64,000 nt of DNA from Pseudomonas azadiae (lineage in GTDB: Bacteria > Pseudomonadota > Gammaproteobacteria > Pseudomonadales > Pseudomonadaceae). A program made the position numbers and the translations under genes. The DNA lies in contig NZ_JAHSTY010000001.1 in NCBI RefSeq assembly GCF_019145355.1, positions 992,001 through 1,056,000 on the forward strand. Direction: 5' to 3'. The first letter of the stretch is position 1. Every line of letters starts with the position of its first letter. Shown one piece after another: positions 60,090 to 64,000 of the stretch. The notes below the pieces were generated by a model, which was given only the letters and a program-made list of their open reading frames with translations, had not been told where the DNA came from and made no database searches.

Positions 60090-61355
60090 TTATAAAAGAG
60101 TGGTCGCGCCCGCGGCAGCGTAATTCTGGTAACTGTTCATGTTCTTGGCGATCTGCGAAATCTTGCTGGCGTAGGCCGGGTCGGTGGCGTACCCGGCTTT
60201 CTGCAACTCGCGTACAAACTGTTCCGGGTTATCGGCCGAACTCAGCACGTCTTTATAGCGATCATTGCTTTGCAACAACGTCACCAGGTCATGGAAGCTG
60301 TCCTGGTAGGAGTCGTAGGAACGGAACTGCGCCGTTTCCTTGACCATTGCCCCGTCACGGAACTCGCTGGTGATTGCACGCGCCTTCTCACCCTGCCAAC
60401 TCTGGCCGGCCTTGATGCCGAACAGGTTATGGCTGCTGGTGCCGTCCTGGGCGCGCATCACCGATTTGCCCCAACCGGTTTCCAGCGCGGCCTGGGCCAC
60501 CAGGTACTTGGGATCGACACCAATGCGCTTGGCGGCCGCTTCGGCCATCGGCAACATGGTGGCGACAAATTCATCCTGCGAACTGAAGGCTTTCTTCGCC
60601 GGCGCCAACGGAGGCTGGGCCACGGCGCGGCTGTAAACCTGCATGCGGTCGCTGGGCACGCCAACGCGGCGCGCGGCGCTGTTGACCACATTGTCTTGCA
60701 AGGCGCTGTTGCGCAGCGGCGCGGCCTTGGCTTCGGTGGCGACCTGGGTGGTCGGCACGATGCCGGCGAGCAAGCGATCGGCCAGCTTGCTCGGCAACGC
60801 GATACGCCGCTGGTTCATCAAGGCGATGTCGTTGCTGTGGGAGGCTGCGGCGCCGCCCTGCGGTTCAGCCACACGTATCGCCCACAGCGGCCGCTGGCCG
60901 TTGGAGCGGCCCAGTGGACCTTGCGCCTGGGTACCGGCAGCAATCTCGGTCGGCACATTGGCCTTCTTCACAGGCTCAACCGCTGCCGGGCCCTGCAGGG
61001 TGGCGGCCTGGGCCTCCACCGGTTTGTTTTTTTGCATCTGGCGCATCAGCACATCGGCCAGGCCGATACCGCCGCCTTCGCGGGACATCGAGACCGCCAG
61101 CTGCTGGTCGTACATTTCCTGATACTGTTTGGCCGCAGACGTGTTCATCGGGTTATCTTTGCCCAACGTCTCGGTAGCCGAACGCATGGATTTGAGCATT
61201 TCGTTCAAAAACAGCGACTCGAACTCCTGCGCCACTTTGCGCATGTTGCCTTCGCTGTTTTTGTCGTCGCCGACCTTGAGCTGGTTAAGCCGGTTCAAGT
61301 CGGAGTAAGACCCCGAGTCCGCCGTGCTGCTGATACCACTTTTGCGCATGTCCAT
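60090..61355 (-). CDS. flgJ: Peptidoglycan hydrolase / rod scaffold FlgJ
   Basis: A 421-residue two-domain protein. The N-terminal rod-scaffold domain (about 35-110) has FESLFLNEMLKSMRSATETLG. The C-terminal glucosaminidase domain (about 255-400) has LVAQAALETGWGKSVM, where Glu is the catalytic residue, and FGIKAGQSW. It opens the peptidoglycan for the rod. The start at 61355 (MDMRKSG) is 7 nt from GAGGC; the ATG at 61361 is too close to it. Confidence 0.95.
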   Translation of the reverse strand: MDMRKSGISSTADSGSYSDLNRLNQLKVGDDKNSEGNMRKVAQEFESLFLNEMLKSMRSATETLGKDNPMNTSAAKQYQEMYDQQLAVSMSREGGGIGLADVLMRQMQKNKPVEAQAATLQGPAAVEPVKKANVPTEIAAGTQAQGPLGRSNGQRPLWAIRVAEPQGGAAASHSNDIALMNQRRIALPSKLADRLLAGIVPTTQVATEAKAAPLRNSALQDNVVNSAARRVGVPSDRMQVYSRAVAQPPLAPAKKAFSSQDEFVATMLPMAEAAAKRIGVDPKYLVAQAALETGWGKSVMRAQDGTSSHNLFGIKAGQSWQGEKARAITSEFRDGAMVKETAQFRSYDSYQDSFHDLVTLLQSNDRYKDVLSSADNPEQFVRELQKAGYATDPAYASKISQIAKNMNSYQNYAAAGATTLL

Positions 61356-61365
61356 GGCCATTGCC

Positions 61366-62481
61366 TCAGATCACGATCAGGTCGGCTTGCAAGGCGCCGG
61401 CCTGTTTCAAAGCTTCAAGGATCGCCATCAAGTCGCCGGGCGCTGCGCCCACCTGGTTCACCGCGCGGACAATCTCATCCAGGGTGGTGCCGGGACCGAA
61501 CTTGAACATCGGCTTGGCTTCTTGCTGGGCATTGACCCGCGAACGTGGCACCACCGCCGTCTGGCCGTTGGACAACGGCCCAGGCTGGCTGACGATCGGG
61601 TCTTCGGTGATGGTCACGGTCAGGCTGCCGTGGGTCACCGCCGCCGGCGAGACCTTGACGTTCTGGCCGATCACGATGGTGCCGGTACGCGAGTTGATGA
61701 TGACTTTGGCCACCGCCTGGCCCGGGTCGACCTCGAGGTTTTCCAGGATCGACAAGTAATCGACGCGCTGGCTTGGGTCCAGCGGCGCCGTCACACGGAC
61801 CGAGCCGCCGTCGATGGCCTGGGCCACGCCAGGGCCGAGCATTTCGTTGATCTTGTCGACCACGCGCTTGGCGGTGGTGAAGTCGGAGCGGTTAAGGTTC
61901 AAGGTCAGGCTGTTGCCCTGGTTGAAACCACTGGGCACGGTGCGTTCAACCGTGGCGCCGCCGGGAATACGACCCGCCGAGGGCACGTTGACGGTGATCT
62001 TCGAACCGTCGCGACCTTCGGCATCAAAGCCGCCCACCACCAGGTTGCCCTGGGCGATGGCGTAGACGTTGCCGTCGATACCCTTGAGGGGCGTCATCAG
62101 CAAGGTGCCGCCACGCAGGCTTTTGGAGTTACCGATGGACGACACGGTGATGTCCACCACCTGGCCCGGCTTGGAGAACGCCGGCAGGTCGGCGCTGATC
62201 GACACCGCCGCGACGTTTTTGAGCTGCACGTTGCCCGAACCCGCCGGCACCTTGATGCCGAACTGCGAGAGCATATTGTTGAAGGTCTGCAGGGTGAACG
62301 GGGTCTGGGTGGTCTGGTCACCCGTACCGCTGAGCCCCACCACCAGGCCGTAGCCGATCAACTGGTTGGAGCGCACGCCCGAGATGCTGGCGATGTCTTT
62401 CAGGCGTTCGGCCTGGGCAACGGCGCTCAGGCTCAGCAACAATGCGGCCGCCATCAGCTGTTTGAGTTTCAAAGTGGCCAC
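61366..62481 (-). CDS. flgI: Flagellar P-ring protein FlgI
   Basis: A 371-residue P-ring protein with a Sec signal ([16 protein letters not shown]) and the conserved [28 protein letters not shown] (in parts) and C-terminal [22 protein letters not shown]. The start is either the GTG at 62481, which abuts the flgH stop, or the TTG at 62472, which has AGGTGG 4 nt upstream and gives the more usual N-terminus. Confidence 0.96.
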   Translation of the reverse strand: MATLKLKQLMAAALLLSLSAVAQAERLKDIASISGVRSNQLIGYGLVVGLSGTGDQTTQTPFTLQTFNNMLSQFGIKVPAGSGNVQLKNVAAVSISADLPAFSKPGQVVDITVSSIGNSKSLRGGTLLMTPLKGIDGNVYAIAQGNLVVGGFDAEGRDGSKITVNVPSAGRIPGGATVERTVPSGFNQGNSLTLNLNRSDFTTAKRVVDKINEMLGPGVAQAIDGGSVRVTAPLDPSQRVDYLSILENLEVDPGQAVAKVIINSRTGTIVIGQNVKVSPAAVTHGSLTVTITEDPIVSQPGPLSNGQTAVVPRSRVNAQQEAKPMFKFGPGTTLDEIVRAVNQVGAAPGDLMAILEALKQAGALQADLIVI

Positions 62482-63177
62482 CTAGAAAGGGAACAGCGGG
62501 CTAAGGAAGAAACGGTCGAACCAGCCTGGCTGACTCGCATCGGCAAAAGCACCGGTACCGGAGTAGGTGATGCGCGCATCGGCAATCCGCGTGGACGGTA
62601 CAGTGTTGTCGGTGGAGATGTCATCGGCGCGGACCATGCCGGCAATGCGCACCAGCTCATCGCCGGTATTGAGGGTCATCCACTTCTCACCGCGCACGGC
62701 AATGATGCCGTTGGGCAATACATCGGCGACGGTCACGGTGATCGAACCGGTCAAGCTGTTGCCCTGCCCTGCCGCGCTCTTGCCGTTGGTGGCACGGTCA
62801 CCGCTGTAGCCGGCGTTCAAGCTCAGGTCGCCATCGCCCAGCGGGTTGTTGACGTTGGGCACGGCGCCGAACAGCGAGGTCAGGCTCAGTCCTGCCTTGC
62901 TGGTCTTGCCGACCTGGGAGTTGGCGTTCTTGCTGGCCTGGGTACGCTCGTTCAGGGTGATGGTAATGATGTCACCGACCCGGAACGCCTTGCGGTCGCT
63001 GTACAGGTTCTGCTCGAAACCTGCCTGGTAAATCGAGCCATTATTGGCCGCCGCCGGCAACGGCGTGCGCGGCAACACCGGCGCGTAGTACGGGTCATTG
63101 GGTTTCGGCGTCGGGGCGACACAGCCCGCAAGCACGGCGATCCCACTCAATGCCAGAACAGAAACAAAGCGATTCAT
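62482..63177 (-). CDS. flgH: Flagellar L-ring lipoprotein FlgH
   Basis: A 231-residue outer-membrane L-ring lipoprotein. The signal ends in the lipobox VLAGCVAP (Cys about 19). Conserved L-ring sequences are [38 protein letters not shown] and IRPDDI-like [14 protein letters not shown]. It abuts flgI and lies 52 bp after flgG. Confidence 0.97.
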   Translation of the reverse strand: MNRFVSVLALSGIAVLAGCVAPTPKPNDPYYAPVLPRTPLPAAANNGSIYQAGFEQNLYSDRKAFRVGDIITITLNERTQASKNANSQVGKTSKAGLSLTSLFGAVPNVNNPLGDGDLSLNAGYSGDRATNGKSAAGQGNSLTGSITVTVADVLPNGIIAVRGEKWMTLNTGDELVRIAGMVRADDISTDNTVPSTRIADARITYSGTGAFADASQPGWFDRFFLSPLFPF

Positions 63178-63229
63178 GACCCTAACCTCACGGTGTTGCC
63201 GGCGCCCCCGAGGGCGCCCATAGACTTGA

Positions 63230-64000
63230 TTACAGATTCTGCGTGACGAACGAGAGCATCTGGTCGGCGGTGGAGATCACCTTGGAGTTCATCTCGTAGG
63301 CGCGCTGGGTGGTGATCATGTTGACCATCTCCTCAACCGTGCTCACGTTGGAGGTTTCCAGGGTGCTTTGCAGCGTGGTGCCGAAACCGTTCAGGCCGGG
63401 GGTGCCGATTTGCGGCGCGCCGCTGGAAGCGGTTTCCAGGAACAGGTTGCCACCCATGGCCTGCAGGCCGGCCGGGTTGATGAAGTCGGCGGTCTGCAGG
63501 TTGCCGATCACCTGGGACGCCGGGTTGCCGGCCACGGTGATAGAGACGGTGCCATCATTGCCGACGGTGAAGGTCTGCGCATCGGCAGGCACCACAATCG
63601 CAGGCTCCAGGGCGAAGCCGCTGGCGGTGACGATCTGGCCGTTGGAATCCAGGTGGAAAGTACCGTCACGGGTGTAGGACGTGGTCCCATCCGGCTGCAG
63701 GATCTGGAAGAAGCCTTTGCCGTTGATCGCCATGTCCAGCGGTTGGCCGGTCTGCTGCAGGTTACCGGCGGTGAAGTTCTTCTGGGTGCCGACGATCTTC
63801 ACACCAGTACCCAGTTGCAGGCCCGATGGCAGCTCGCTGTCCTGAGTCGACTGGGCACCAGGCTGGCGCTTGATCTGGTAGAGCAAGTCCTGGAACTCGG
63901 CGCGATCACGTTTGAAACCCGTGGTCGATACGTTGGCCAAGTTGTTGGAAATAGTGGTCAGGTTGGTGTCCTGAGCGGACAAACCTGTTTTGGCAACCCA
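63230..64000 (-). CDS. flgG: Distal rod protein FlgG (N-terminus cut by window edge)
   Basis: The last 256 codons of flgG. The reading frame runs off the right edge at [20 protein letters not shown], so only about five N-terminal residues are missing. The rod signature [22 protein letters not shown] and the C-terminal [21 protein letters not shown] are present. It forms the distal rod. The operon continues to the right. Confidence 0.96.
   Translation of the reverse strand, partial: WVAKTGLSAQDTNLTTISNNLANVSTTGFKRDRAEFQDLLYQIKRQPGAQSTQDSELPSGLQLGTGVKIVGTQKNFTAGNLQQTGQPLDMAINGKGFFQILQPDGTTSYTRDGTFHLDSNGQIVTASGFALEPAIVVPADAQTFTVGNDGTVSITVAGNPASQVIGNLQTADFINPAGLQAMGGNLFLETASSGAPQIGTPGLNGFGTTLQSTLETSNVSTVEEMVNMITTQRAYEMNSKVISTADQMLSFVTQNL

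Overview
The window is a 64-kb chromosomal stretch of a Pseudomonas, most likely of the P. fluorescens group. It holds most of a flagellar and chemotaxis supercluster, nearly all transcribed from right to left. The assignment rests on the gene order (flgGHIJKL - KASIII - fliC - flaG - fliD - fliS - fliT - fleQ - fleSR - fliEFGHIJ - hsbA/hsbR/hptB - fliK - fliLMNOPQR-flhB - flhA - flhF - fleN - fliA - cheYZAB - motCD - parC - parP - cheW - DUF2802), on the pseudomonad-specific regulators FleQ, FleS/FleR, FleN and MotC/MotD, on high GC, and on many REP/REPIN-type palindromes. No species is claimed.

Layout by position. 1-1,862: the end of a NarL-type histidine kinase gene with its LuxR-type regulator, and a convergent YegS-like lipid kinase. 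1,951-13,318 (minus): a two-partner secretion operon in the order TpsB transporter, HlyC-type toxin acyltransferase, 2,593-residue TpsA haemagglutinin/toxin, then three small lipoproteins. 13,505-27,775: the chemotaxis, stator, polarity and flagellar-regulation block. 27,909-30,095: four small cold-shock-domain (CSD) genes and a DUF3077/DUF6124-like gene, interrupting the export genes flhA and flhB. 30,213-45,690: export apparatus, C-ring, MS-ring and the HptB/HsbR/HsbA partner-switching module. 46,024-50,363: master regulators. 50,531-54,723: filament, cap and chaperones. 55,185-56,114: a KASIII homologue. 56,391-64,000: hook-filament junction, rod, L- and P-ring genes, with flgG cut by the window edge.

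Regulation visible in the sequence follows the pseudomonad hierarchy. FleQ with sigma-54 is expected to drive class II genes: GG-N10-GC promoters of good quality lie before fleS, fliE, fliK, fliL and flhA, each with a predicted 5' UTR of about 40-55 nt. FliA (sigma-28) drives fliC from a clear promoter. Rho-independent terminators follow fliC, fliD, fleQ and the KASIII gene. A recurrent ~130-150-bp palindromic element sits at four transcription-unit boundaries.

The most unusual parts are: (i) the TPS operon, which combines an HlyC-type acyltransferase, a TpsA with a lipase-like C-terminus (GHSRG elbow) and three downstream lipoproteins, suggesting an acylated contact-dependent lipase toxin with periplasmic immunity; (ii) the CSD cluster, with three degenerate CSD proteins and the near-perfect palindrome CTGTCAACGTTGACAG 78-95 bp upstream of each transcription unit; (iii) repeated FliM/CheZ-like peptides in the CheA linker that may be CheY docking sites replacing a P2 domain; (iv) a 15-bp inverted repeat able to mask the flhA ribosome-binding site only on read-through transcripts.
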